Shown here: in pieces, positions 8,339 through 16,502 of the stretch
Position numbering within the stretch: position 1 is the stretch's first letter
Layout: each line of letters opens with the position of its first letter
Source: Flavobacterium poyangense
Lineage (GTDB): Bacteria > Bacteroidota > Bacteroidia > Flavobacteriales > Flavobacteriaceae
Assembly: GCF_011751075.1 (NCBI RefSeq)
Contig: NZ_JAALLN010000013.1
Span: forward strand, 1-64,000
DNA length: 64,000 nt
Direction: 5' to 3'
The notes under the pieces: model-generated
Database searches by the model: none
What the model was told of the DNA's origin: nothing
What the model saw: the letters and a program-made list of their open reading frames with translations, nothing else
Program-made: the position numbers and the translations under genes

Positions 8339-10609
8339 ATGAATAACATAAAAAACTCAGCGTTTTACGTTACCATCATCGGAGGGTTTACTGCTTTAAT
8401 ATATTGGGTAATTTCTAAAGGAGTTTCGCTTGAAGTAGGGCGGGGCATTGTTCACAAAAAAATAGAAAGTAACCATTGGAATGATTTTTTGCATTCAATG
8501 GTAGAGAATTTGCAGCATCCTTTGGCTATTTTATTAGCTCAGATTGTTACGATTATTTTAGTAGCCCGTTTGTTCGGGTGGTTTTTTAGAAAAATAGGAC
8601 AGCCTTCTGTTATTGGTGAAATGATTGCCGGAATTGTATTAGGTCCCTCTTTGGTTGGGATGTATTTTCCGGAATTCTCCGCTACACTGTTTCCAAAAGA
8701 ATCTTTAGGAAATCTGCAGTTTTTAAGTCAGATTGGTTTGATCCTTTTTATGTTTGTCATCGGAATGGAACTGGACTTAAAAGTGCTGAAAAATAAAGCG
8801 CATGATGCAGTTGTAATAAGCCACGCCAGTATTGTGATTCCGTTTGCATTAGGACTGAGTTTAGCGTATTTTATTTACCATACATTCGCTCCAATTGGAG
8901 TAGAGTTTACTTCCTTCGGATTGTTTATGGGAATTGCTATGAGTATTACAGCATTTCCTGTTCTGGCTAGAATTGTACAGGAGCGAGGGATGCAAAAAAC
9001 AAAACTGGGTACCATTGCGATAACCTGTGCAGCGGCAGATGATATTACGGCCTGGTGTATTTTGGCTGTTGTAATTGCAATTGTAAAAGCGGGTTCTTTT
9101 ACAAGTTCTTTGTATGTCATTGGTTTGGCGGTTTTGTATGTAATGATCATGCTCAAAATAGTTCGTCCGTTTTTAAAACGAGTTGGAGACTTAAATTCAA
9201 CCCGCGAAAGTCTGAATAAACCAGTTGTTGCCATTTTCTTTATTACCTTATTGTTTTCTGCTTATGCAGCAGAGCTAATCGGAATCCATGCTTTGTTTGG
9301 AGCCTTTTTGGCAGGAGCGATTATGCCGGAGAATAACACGTTCAGAAACATCTTTATAGAAAAAGTAGAAGATGTTGCCATCATTGTGTTATTACCGTTG
9401 TTTTTTGTATTTACAGGATTGCGTACACAAATTGGTTTGCTGAACGATCCTTATTTATGGAAAATTACAGGTTTAATTATCGCGGTTGCCGTGGTAGGTA
9501 AATTCTTTGGAAGTGCTTTTGCAGCTAAATTCATGGGACAAAGCTGGAAAGATAGTTTGGCTATCGGTGCTTTAATGAATACGAGAGGTTTAATGGAGCT
9601 TGTAGTATTGAATATTGGATATGATTTAGGGGTTTTGTCTACTGAGATTTTTACTATGATGGTAATTATGGCATTGGTTACGACTTTTATGACCGGTCCG
9701 GCATTGGATTTTATAGGTTTTATTTTTAAGGATAAGATAACAGCCATTCCTCAGGAAATTGGAAACAAAAGCAAGTTTAAGATTCTTCTTTCCTTTGCCA
9801 CTCCGGAGAAAGGTAAAAAACTATTGAGAATTGCAAACAGTTTGGTTAAAAAACAGTCTGATAACTCCATTGTTACTGCAATGCATTTGTCTTTAAGTAC
9901 AGAAGTGCATTCGTTTGATGTGAAAGACCAGGAGCGTAAAATGTTGGTTCCGGTTATCGAAGAGTCCGATCGTCTGAATCAGACTATGGTCAGTGTTTTT
10001 AAAGTTACAAACGATATTGATACTGATATTATTGATACGGCTAATCAAGGAGAATACGATTTGTTATTGGTAGGATTAGGGCAATCTATTTTTGAAGGAA
10101 CTTTACTCGGGAAAATACTTGGTTTTACCAGCAGAATTGTAAACCCTGATCGATTGATTGATAAGTTCACAGGAAAAGAAGGTTTGTTTGAAAATTCCCC
10201 TTTTGATGAGAGAACGCGTCATATTATTGCAAAAAGTAAAATGCCCGTTGGAATTTTTATTGATAAAGATTTAGAAGAAGTAAACCAGATCTTTATGCCT
10301 GTTTTTAGTAAAGAAGATGCGTTTTTAATTGAATATGCTAAAAAATTAATCAATAATAATGGTTCTCAGATTACGGTTTTAGATGCAAGTGGAGAAGTAA
10401 AAAACAACCGCGATATTCAGGAAACAATCCGATCTATAGAACAAATTGCTCCAAATCACATCATGATCATGCATGACAGAACAATCAAAAAAGAGTTTCT
10501 GGAGGGGCAAGATCTTATGATTATCAGTTTAGACAGCTGGAAAAAACTGATTGAATCACAAAGCATATGGTTGAATAATACGCCTTCGGTTTTGATTTTG
10601 AAGCCATAG
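8339..10609 (+). CDS. CPA2-type cation:proton antiporter with universal-stress-like tail
   Basis: A 756-residue inner-membrane antiporter. A first helix (about 10-27) is followed by the Na_H_Exchanger domain (about 60-470), with family stretches IGEMIAGIVLGPSLVG, FGLFMGIAMSITAFPVLARI and AADDITAWCILAVVIAI. The Asp-Asp pair fits cation binding in CPA2 proteins. A soluble C-terminus (about 485-756) looks like two universal stress protein-type folds. The likely role is K+ or Na+ exchange for protons in pH or salt balance; the ion is not predictable. A purine-rich AGAGGAG lies just before the ATG, an unusually good Shine-Dalgarno for this phylum. Confidence 0.9.
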   Translation: MNNIKNSAFYVTIIGGFTALIYWVISKGVSLEVGRGIVHKKIESNHWNDFLHSMVENLQHPLAILLAQIVTIILVARLFGWFFRKIGQPSVIGEMIAGIVLGPSLVGMYFPEFSATLFPKESLGNLQFLSQIGLILFMFVIGMELDLKVLKNKAHDAVVISHASIVIPFALGLSLAYFIYHTFAPIGVEFTSFGLFMGIAMSITAFPVLARIVQERGMQKTKLGTIAITCAAADDITAWCILAVVIAIVKAGSFTSSLYVIGLAVLYVMIMLKIVRPFLKRVGDLNSTRESLNKPVVAIFFITLLFSAYAAELIGIHALFGAFLAGAIMPENNTFRNIFIEKVEDVAIIVLLPLFFVFTGLRTQIGLLNDPYLWKITGLIIAVAVVGKFFGSAFAAKFMGQSWKDSLAIGALMNTRGLMELVVLNIGYDLGVLSTEIFTMMVIMALVTTFMTGPALDFIGFIFKDKITAIPQEIGNKSKFKILLSFATPEKGKKLLRIANSLVKKQSDNSIVTAMHLSLSTEVHSFDVKDQERKMLVPVIEESDRLNQTMVSVFKVTNDIDTDIIDTANQGEYDLLLVGLGQSIFEGTLLGKILGFTSRIVNPDRLIDKFTGKEGLFENSPFDERTRHIIAKSKMPVGIFIDKDLEEVNQIFMPVFSKEDAFLIEYAKKLINNNGSQITVLDASGEVKNNRDIQETIRSIEQIAPNHIMIMHDRTIKKEFLEGQDLMIISLDSWKKLIESQSIWLNNTPSVLILKP

Positions 10610-10853
10610 TGGGGTAAAATTCCAATCTTTTTAAATTCCAAATTCCAATTTTGTTGGGGTTTGGATTTTTTTGTGGATGTTCTGTAGAGATGCACAGCAG
10701 TGCATCTAACCGTAATGATGTGCATTCCGTTTTGATTTGAAACCACAGGAGGGGGTAAATTCCAATCTTTTTAAATTCCAAATTCCAATTTTGTTGGGGT
10801 TTGGATTTTTTTTGGCAGATTTTCTGTAGAGATGCACTGCTGTGCATCTCTGT
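10584..10853. repeat. Tandem duplication (period about 140 bp) of the antiporter gene's 3' end
   Basis: Copy A runs from about 10584 to 10710 and copy B from about 10726 to 10853. Both contain TTTTGATTT(T)GAA, a stretch of AATTCCAA repeats, TTGTTGGGGTTTGGATTTTT and a TGTAGAGATGCAC hairpin. Copy A begins inside the last codons of the antiporter gene, so copy B carries a decayed echo of its C-terminus and stop. The unit also includes the likely terminator. The remaining 200 bp to 11058 is AT-rich with further AATTTGGAATT repeats and the inverted 10948-10967 element. Confidence 0.7.
10634..10676 (+). terminator. Probable terminator of the antiporter gene
   Basis: AAATTCCAAATTCCAA pairs imperfectly with TTGGGGTTTGGATTT across a short loop and is followed by a run of T. 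The same arrangement is repeated 140 bp downstream and also after leuS at 24191-24234. Confidence 0.5.
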
Positions 10854-11058
10854 TTCTCGCCCTGTAAATTTCACGATTAGAAAAAATCAATAAAATCCAA
10901 ACAATCTGTGGCAAAATAAGATTTCCAATCACATTTTATTGGGATTTGCCCTTCGGCTTCGCTCAGGAGGACATTAGCAATTGATCAATCTACCTCAATG
11001 TTCCGAATTTGGAATTTGGAATTTGGAATTTTCAAAAAATTGGAATTTAATATCAGCC

Positions 11059-13554
11059 CTAGATCCCCAAATCAAGAACATAAGAAATCTTAACCGCAAT
11101 ATTGTCTTCAAATCTAGGCAGCTGATTTGGACCATATCGGTAGAATCCTCCTAAGCCGACGCCTTTGTAGATTTTGTTTAGTTCAATTCCGGATTCAAAG
11201 AAACCTTTATCAAGTGTTTTGTAAGCGGGTCCGACGTGTTGTTGTGGGTTTTCCATATTTCCCCATGCCATTCTGGTAACCAATACCATTGAAGGACGTA
11301 CTTTTCTGAGAATTCTGATGCGATCAAAACCATGTTTAATTTGGAACATCACGTATTGACTGGAGAAAAACTCATTAAAATACATGGTCTCAAAACTGTT
11401 TCTTCCCGCAAATGTAATACGTTGAACAACCGTTTCTTTGGTTAAGTTGTTGGGCGCCGTATTGTATAAGTGGGTAATCGGTACGTCACCAAAGGCATAT
11501 CCGCCTTGAAGCAGTAAACCTGTTTTTTGACCGTTTAGATATTTTTTTTCATATTCGGCTTTGAAATCTATTTTTCCAAATTCAAAATCATTTTCAAATA
11601 CATCCGGCAAGGACTGGGTGTACTGAAAAGTAAATTTAGGAAACCTTTTGTCTGCTTCGGTTCTTCCGGTTGGGGTTTGCATAAAATCACTAAACGGTGA
11701 CCAGGCAATAGAAAGCATCGCCGTAGTCATAATATAGCTTGAATACAGCTTTCCGTGCAGATTAAAGAGATAATCAAATTTAGGCTCGATATAATTTCGT
11801 GATAATTCCAGAACAGCTTCTGTTTTCGGAATAATCTTAGTTTGAATGTTACTTCTCCAGCCAACATATTCGTAAAAAGTACTAATGTTTATCGGACGTG
11901 GATCGTAAATCTTAAAAACACGTTTGTCAACGGCAAAAACGGTACTCGCAATTTCCCGAACATCATCTGCATAATACGCATTTAGCCATGTATTGGTGTT
12001 TTTATCAAGTAAAAAACCGGAACCGATGCTGTATTTCATTGTTCCGTCTTTTGTTCCGTACGCAGCATATCCTTCGATTCGGAAATTTTTAGAAAAACGA
12101 TCATTTGTAATTCCGCCAAGACCAAGACGGAAACCTTCATAGTTGTTATAACTGATTAGCTTCTTCAAGTCAAAATCAATTGGCCCCATCGGGATATAAC
12201 CGTTTATGATTTTTCGACCAAGCCCTAAGCGCTTTTCAATTCTTTTTTTAAGAGAAATGCTGTCTAGCAATAGATACGTTTTTTGACTTTTGAGATCAAG
12301 AGTTTCTTTACGATATTCGTTCCAGAAAGTTTCCGGTTTTTTGCTGGCGTCTTCTTTAATTTCAATATAAAGTGCCGGATTTTTTATGACCGGATTGGTA
12401 TTGTAGTGAATGTCGAAATTGTTACTTTCAGAAAGTAAATAGGTAAAGTCGGAAGCTGCTTTTTTTCTCGGTTCAAAGTTTTCTCCTGTATCTGCATCAA
12501 ATTGAATGGTGCCTCCCAGAATTTTAATATCCTCGTCGTTTTTACCTTTTACGATTTTGAATGTCGTATGGCTCTGAAACCATATTTTTTCGGTTGGAAC
12601 ATATTCAAACTCATGGATTCCACTAATGTCTAAAACACCTTTTATACGCATTACTGCTTTGGCTATAGCAAAATTTTCTGCGTCAATGTATAAAACACCT
12701 TCGAGACCCGATGCATTTCTTTTTCGTTTGTTTTTATAATGAATCATGTATGTCTCACGGTCCTGTATCTTAACGGTATCAAGTAAATTATAGGTGTAAT
12801 CTTTGAGGGCATTGTTTGAAATTGGACTTTCGTATTTAGTCTCCAATAACTCATACTTCGGATCGTAAATTGAAATTGATTGCAAGCTAAAAGCGATAAT
12901 CTCGTACACAGGCTGTTTGAAACCGGCCATTTTTGTGCCTAGTACTGTTTCTTTGAGTTTGTTATTTCTAAATTGATATTGCGATATTTTTTCCGTTTGA
13001 AATAAATGTTGTTTGCTGATTATTTCTTTGAATTTATAATCGGACGAATCAATATTGATTTTCTTTTTGTTCAGATCTTTATAGACGGCAGTAGAATCAA
13101 TACGTCCGTCGATAGAATCAGGATTGGCCGTGACGATAAGTTTGTTGTAGGTTTTGTATTCAAAACTACTCAGCTTTTTTTGTGGATTGTTCCTGTTTTT
13201 ATTGGAAATTACCTTTCTTAAGATACTTAACGCCGGATTTTCATTTGAAACAATAACCTCTTTTAAATCATCTGTTTTCTGAGAAAGCGAAACCGTATAG
13301 AATTTTTTGTTAGTTGACAGGCTAATGTTTTTGGTTTCGAAACCAATATAGGAAACCGTAAAAAAGCCCGTGTCTGATGAAACGGTAAAAGAAAATTTAC
13401 CATCAACATCTGTAATGGTACTAGTATGGTCTGCTATTTTAATGCTCGCAAAGGGAAGTGGTTTGTTGCCGGAGTCATTGACAATTCCGTTTATTTGAAA
13501 TTGCGCCTGAATGGTAAGCGTAAAAAACAAAGACAAAAAACAAAATAGTTTCAT
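11059..13554 (-). CDS. DUF5686-type outer-membrane protein with CarboxypepD_reg-like domain
   Basis: An 831-residue exported protein. A signal peptide (1-17, ending TIQAQ) is followed by a CarboxypepD_reg-like beta-sandwich (about 20-100; GIVNDSGNKPLPFASIKI). The long remainder looks like the DUF5686 family of Bacteroidota, ending in beta-barrel-like strands and a terminal aromatic-poor strand (KISYVLDLGI). Family members are taken to be outer-membrane proteins of unknown function. It is a single gene, separated from frr by a terminator. It is not a TonB-dependent receptor, because no plug domain is seen. Confidence 0.8.
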   Translation of the reverse strand: MKLFCFLSLFFTLTIQAQFQINGIVNDSGNKPLPFASIKIADHTSTITDVDGKFSFTVSSDTGFFTVSYIGFETKNISLSTNKKFYTVSLSQKTDDLKEVIVSNENPALSILRKVISNKNRNNPQKKLSSFEYKTYNKLIVTANPDSIDGRIDSTAVYKDLNKKKINIDSSDYKFKEIISKQHLFQTEKISQYQFRNNKLKETVLGTKMAGFKQPVYEIIAFSLQSISIYDPKYELLETKYESPISNNALKDYTYNLLDTVKIQDRETYMIHYKNKRKRNASGLEGVLYIDAENFAIAKAVMRIKGVLDISGIHEFEYVPTEKIWFQSHTTFKIVKGKNDEDIKILGGTIQFDADTGENFEPRKKAASDFTYLLSESNNFDIHYNTNPVIKNPALYIEIKEDASKKPETFWNEYRKETLDLKSQKTYLLLDSISLKKRIEKRLGLGRKIINGYIPMGPIDFDLKKLISYNNYEGFRLGLGGITNDRFSKNFRIEGYAAYGTKDGTMKYSIGSGFLLDKNTNTWLNAYYADDVREIASTVFAVDKRVFKIYDPRPINISTFYEYVGWRSNIQTKIIPKTEAVLELSRNYIEPKFDYLFNLHGKLYSSYIMTTAMLSIAWSPFSDFMQTPTGRTEADKRFPKFTFQYTQSLPDVFENDFEFGKIDFKAEYEKKYLNGQKTGLLLQGGYAFGDVPITHLYNTAPNNLTKETVVQRITFAGRNSFETMYFNEFFSSQYVMFQIKHGFDRIRILRKVRPSMVLVTRMAWGNMENPQQHVGPAYKTLDKGFFESGIELNKIYKGVGLGGFYRYGPNQLPRFEDNIAVKISYVLDLGI

Positions 13555-13616
13555 ACAGAGGATTATGGTTTCAGGAACGAAAACAATTAATTTTCAGTAC
13601 GTAAAAATAAGAATAA

Positions 13617-13653
13617 AAAAATCCGTCTAGTACATTTAACTAAACGGATTTTA
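13617..13653 (-). terminator. Rho-independent terminator after frr
   Basis: On the minus strand AAATCCGT(TT)AG pairs with CT(AG)ACGGATTT, followed by a run of seven T. It sits 18 bp beyond the frr stop codon and insulates the DUF5686 gene. Confidence 0.8.
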
Positions 13654-13670
13654 TTTTGTGTCGAATAAAA

Positions 13671-14234
13671 TTAAACTTTCATGATCTCAGCCTCTTTCGC
13701 AGCTAATAATTCATCAATTTTTTTAATATAAGTATTCGTTAAATTCTGAACCTCTTCTTCAGCAGATTTACAAGCATCTTCAGAAGTTCCTTCTTTTTCT
13801 AATTTTTTAATATCAGTATTGGCGTCTTTACGTACATTACGAACTCCAATTTTTGCATCTTCTGCCTCTGATTTTGCTTGTTTAGCCAAATCTTTACGAC
13901 GCTCTTCTGTCAAAGGTGGTACGCTGATAATGATAACGTCTCCGTTGTTCATCGGGTTAAAACCAATATTAGCAATCATAATTGCTTTTTCAATTACAGA
14001 CAACATGTTTTTTTCAAAAGGTTGTAGTGTAATTGTTCTTGCATCAGGAACACTAATTTTTGACACTTGCGAAAGTGGTGTTGCAGATCCGTAATAGTCT
14101 ACAAAAACACTTCCAAGCATTGCCGGTGAAGCTTTTCCTGCGCGAATGTTAAGAAATTCTTTCTCTAAATGCGCTATCGAACCATTCATTGATTCTTCAG
14201 TACTATCTAATATAAATTCTATTTCTTCAGTCAT
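13671..14234 (-). CDS. frr: Ribosome recycling factor
   Basis: It splits post-termination ribosomes together with EF-G. The 187 residues match the usual 185. Diagnostic stretches are NIRAGKASPAML (about 28-39), a central DARTITLQPFEK, PPLTEERRKDLAKQAK (about 106-121) and VRNVRKDAN. It is predicted to form a three-helix bundle plus a small beta-alpha-beta domain. It lies 75 bp downstream of pyrH on the same strand, the common pyrH-frr order, and ends at a clear terminator. Confidence 0.98.
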   Translation of the reverse strand: MTEEIEFILDSTEESMNGSIAHLEKEFLNIRAGKASPAMLGSVFVDYYGSATPLSQVSKISVPDARTITLQPFEKNMLSVIEKAIMIANIGFNPMNNGDVIIISVPPLTEERRKDLAKQAKSEAEDAKIGVRNVRKDANTDIKKLEKEGTSEDACKSAEEEVQNLTNTYIKKIDELLAAKEAEIMKV

Positions 14235-14309
14235 TGTTTTTTTTAGTTTTCAGTTTTAATCTTCACTTTTAGTTTAGTCAGTTTGTGACTGTAAACTGTC
14301 GAAGAAGAT

Positions 14310-15017
14310 TTATATATTAACTACAGTTCCTATGTTTTCGCCTTCGCAAATTTTCAATAGATTGCCAATTTTGTTCATATCAAAAACAACAATTGGTAGT
14401 TTGTTTTCCTGGCTTAATGTAAAAGCTGTTGTGTCCATTACATTTAATCCTTTTTTTAGCACATCGTCAAAAGAGATAAAATCAAATTTTACTGCCGATG
14501 CATTTTTTTCAGGATCAGAATCGTAAACACCATCTACGCGGGTTCCTTTTAGAATTACATCAGCATTGATTTCGATTCCTCTCAAAACTGCTGCTGTATC
14601 AGTTGTAAAATAAGGATTTCCGGTTCCGGCACCAAAAATTACAATTCTTCCTTTTTCAAGGTGACGATCTGCTCTTCTTTTAATGTAGGGCTCTGCAATA
14701 GATTCCATTTTCAAGGCAGTCTGTAAACGGGTTTTCATTCCTCTGTCTTCAAGAGCACCTTGCAACGCCATTCCATTAATTACAGTGGCAAGCATTCCCA
14801 TATAATCGCCTTGTACTCGATCCATACCGGCACTTGCTCCTGCAACGCCTCTAAAAATATTTCCTCCTCCAATAACAATAGCAATTTCTACTCCTTTACT
14901 GTGAATTTGCTTAATTTCCTCAGCATACTCGGCTAATCTTTTTGGGTCAATTCCGTATTGTAAATCACCCATTAAAGCCTCACCGCTTAGTTTTAGAAGA
15001 ATTCTTTTATATTTCAT
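14310..15017 (-). CDS. pyrH: UMP kinase
   Basis: It phosphorylates UMP to UDP in pyrimidine nucleotide synthesis. It belongs to the amino-acid kinase fold and is usually a hexamer regulated by GTP and UTP. The 235 residues are of usual length. The phosphate-binding start KRILLKLSGEALMG, the GGGNIFRG loop (about 51-58) and GTGNPYFTTDTAA (about 130-142) with catalytic-site Asp are visible. The promoter probably lies in the 190-bp divergent gap to the thioredoxin-fold gene and drives pyrH-frr. Confidence 0.98.
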   Translation of the reverse strand: MKYKRILLKLSGEALMGDLQYGIDPKRLAEYAEEIKQIHSKGVEIAIVIGGGNIFRGVAGASAGMDRVQGDYMGMLATVINGMALQGALEDRGMKTRLQTALKMESIAEPYIKRRADRHLEKGRIVIFGAGTGNPYFTTDTAAVLRGIEINADVILKGTRVDGVYDSDPEKNASAVKFDFISFDDVLKKGLNVMDTTAFTLSQENKLPIVVFDMNKIGNLLKICEGENIGTVVNI

Positions 15018-15208
15018 GTGTGTATTGCGTTAATTTGTGCAAATATAGACATATTCTGATTTTTAGAAATACTGTTTTAAAAATAATTTCGGTTTGCAAT
15101 ATTTAATCTTTTGGGGGCTGTCATTTTTATTTTTTTTGAATATGACAAAAATCAGTAAGACGTCTTTTTAAAAAATCGTATTTTTATGGTATTCTAAACA
15201 AATTAAGT

Positions 15209-15826
15209 ATGAAAAGTATTGTAGCCAAAGCATTATTCAATAGTTACTCTTATCCTGAATATCGAAAATTAGTCGCCGATTTGTTATCCGAAGGAAAAGC
15301 AACAGGCGATCAGCAATCTGAAGATCTAACACATTATACCAGTCTGAATGAAGCCCGAATGAACCGATTGGAAAAAACCATAAAAATTTCGGAAGAGACC
15401 ATTGAAAAACTGCAAAAATTAGACAATCATTATATCTGGCTGGTAATTTCTGAAGGTTGGTGTGGTGATGCGGCTCAAATACTTCCTATTTTAAATAAGA
15501 TGGCCTTGTCGTCGGATAAAAAGATAGATTTGCGTATCGTCTTACGTGATGCCAACGATGAATTAATGAGTCACTATCTGACAAACGGCGGAAGAGCAAT
15601 CCCCAAGGTGATTATTATATGTAAAGAAGCAGGAATTGTACGTGCCGATTGGGGACCAAGACCAAAAGGAGCTACAGAATTAATGACAAATTATAAAAAA
15701 GAGTTCGGTGTAATTGACGAGAAAATTAAAACCGATCTACAATTGTGGTATTTGGCAGATAAAGGCGTTTCTGTTCAGGAAGAACTCATTAAGATTACGG
15801 AAGATATTAAGTACAATCGACTATAA
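15209..15826 (+). CDS. Thioredoxin-fold protein with atypical WCGDA motif
   Basis: A 205-residue protein without a signal peptide, so probably cytoplasmic. An N-terminal helical part (1-70) is followed by a thioredoxin-like core. The active-site position reads SEGWCGDAAQILPI (about 90-103). The first Cys of the CxxC is kept, but the second is Ala and Pro is replaced by Asp. A cis-Pro-like GRAIPKVIII is present. This is a known Bacteroidota thioredoxin family type. It cannot make the standard disulfide, so a redox role is doubtful; a glutaredoxin-like monothiol or non-catalytic role is possible. Confidence 0.8.
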   Translation: MKSIVAKALFNSYSYPEYRKLVADLLSEGKATGDQQSEDLTHYTSLNEARMNRLEKTIKISEETIEKLQKLDNHYIWLVISEGWCGDAAQILPILNKMALSSDKKIDLRIVLRDANDELMSHYLTNGGRAIPKVIIICKEAGIVRADWGPRPKGATELMTNYKKEFGVIDEKIKTDLQLWYLADKGVSVQEELIKITEDIKYNRL

Positions 15827-16036
15827 TTTTTTTTGGGAAATATATCGTTGAAACCCCTTATTTCTTGGGTAATTTACTTAGTGTGAGTAATTTAGTAGTA
15901 AAAAATATATTAAAATATTTTGTACTGGTTTAATTTTTTGTACCTTGGCAACAGAATCCCACTTCTATTATTAATTTTCTTATTTACTCTTTTTATCGGT
16001 GTTTATTTAATGTTTAACAATTAAAAATGCACTATC

Positions 16037-16114
16037 ATGAAAAAGTTATTCGAAAGATTTTACGATTTTGTTTCGGGCTTGTTGTTTGGAGGGAAGAATG
16101 TACCTCATTATTAA
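16037..16114 (+). CDS. Candidate 25-residue peptide gene
   Basis: This small ORF is too short for ordinary gene calling. ATG starts a 25-residue basic, aromatic peptide (MKKLFERFYDFVSGLLFGGK, then NVPHY) that could form an amphipathic helix. Upstream, a TTGTACCTTGG sequence about 90 bp away resembles a Bacteroidota -7 box. A strong hairpin with a T-rich tail follows 52 bp after the stop. Together they describe a compact transcript of about 170-270 nt in a 676-bp gap. The transcript could also be a non-coding RNA with a chance ORF. Confidence 0.4.
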   Translation: MKKLFERFYDFVSGLLFGGKNVPHY

Positions 16115-16165
16115 ACAGCAAATATTAGGACGCCTATGAAACAAAATTACTTTAAGTGAGAACTG

Positions 16166-16206
16166 GCACATTACAATGAATATTCATGATGTAATGTGCT
16201 TTTTGG
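16166..16206 (+). terminator. Hairpin terminator after the 25-residue ORF
   Basis: GCACATTACA (16166-16175) pairs perfectly with TGTAATGTGC (16190-16199) around a 14-bp loop, followed by TTTTTGGTTTT. No annotated gene nearby explains it except the small ORF at 16037-16114. Confidence 0.75.
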
Positions 16207-16307
16207 TTTTGTATTGTGACTGAATTCATGTCATTAAAACGTCAGAGTGATATTGGATTAATACTGAAATCTTTGGGAGATAGAAATTCTATTAAGCTTT
16301 GTGCTTC

Positions 16308-16431
16308 TTTAACCGCTATGTTCGCAAAGATTTACGCAAAGGACGCAAAATAGAAGAAGTATTTTTTTTATATAGCTTTGCGAACTTTGCGCTCAACACT
16401 AGCGAAAAACTTTGCGAACTTTGCGGTTAAA
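16308..16431. repeat. Inverted repeat of the TTTGCG family
   Basis: TTTAACCGC...TTCGCAAAG (16308-16329) is nearly complementary over 22 bp to CTTTGCGAACTTTGCGGTTA (16410-16431). Internal GCGAACTTTGCG units are repeated. A related block of ACTTTGCG units lies at 38001-38072. It occupies the rest of the gap before the metallopeptidase-like gene. Confidence 0.65.
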
Positions 16432-16502
16432 ATTTAATAAAGGAATAAGCCTTAAAAAAAACCTATAATATTTCGTATTGATTTAAGAGATTCTTAAATC
16501 GT

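Noticed and set aside
10456..10874. Two overlapping minus-strand frames behind the antiporter gene
   Set aside because: Their translations repeat NPNKIGIWNLK-like text because they read through the tandem intergenic duplication; they have no protein character.
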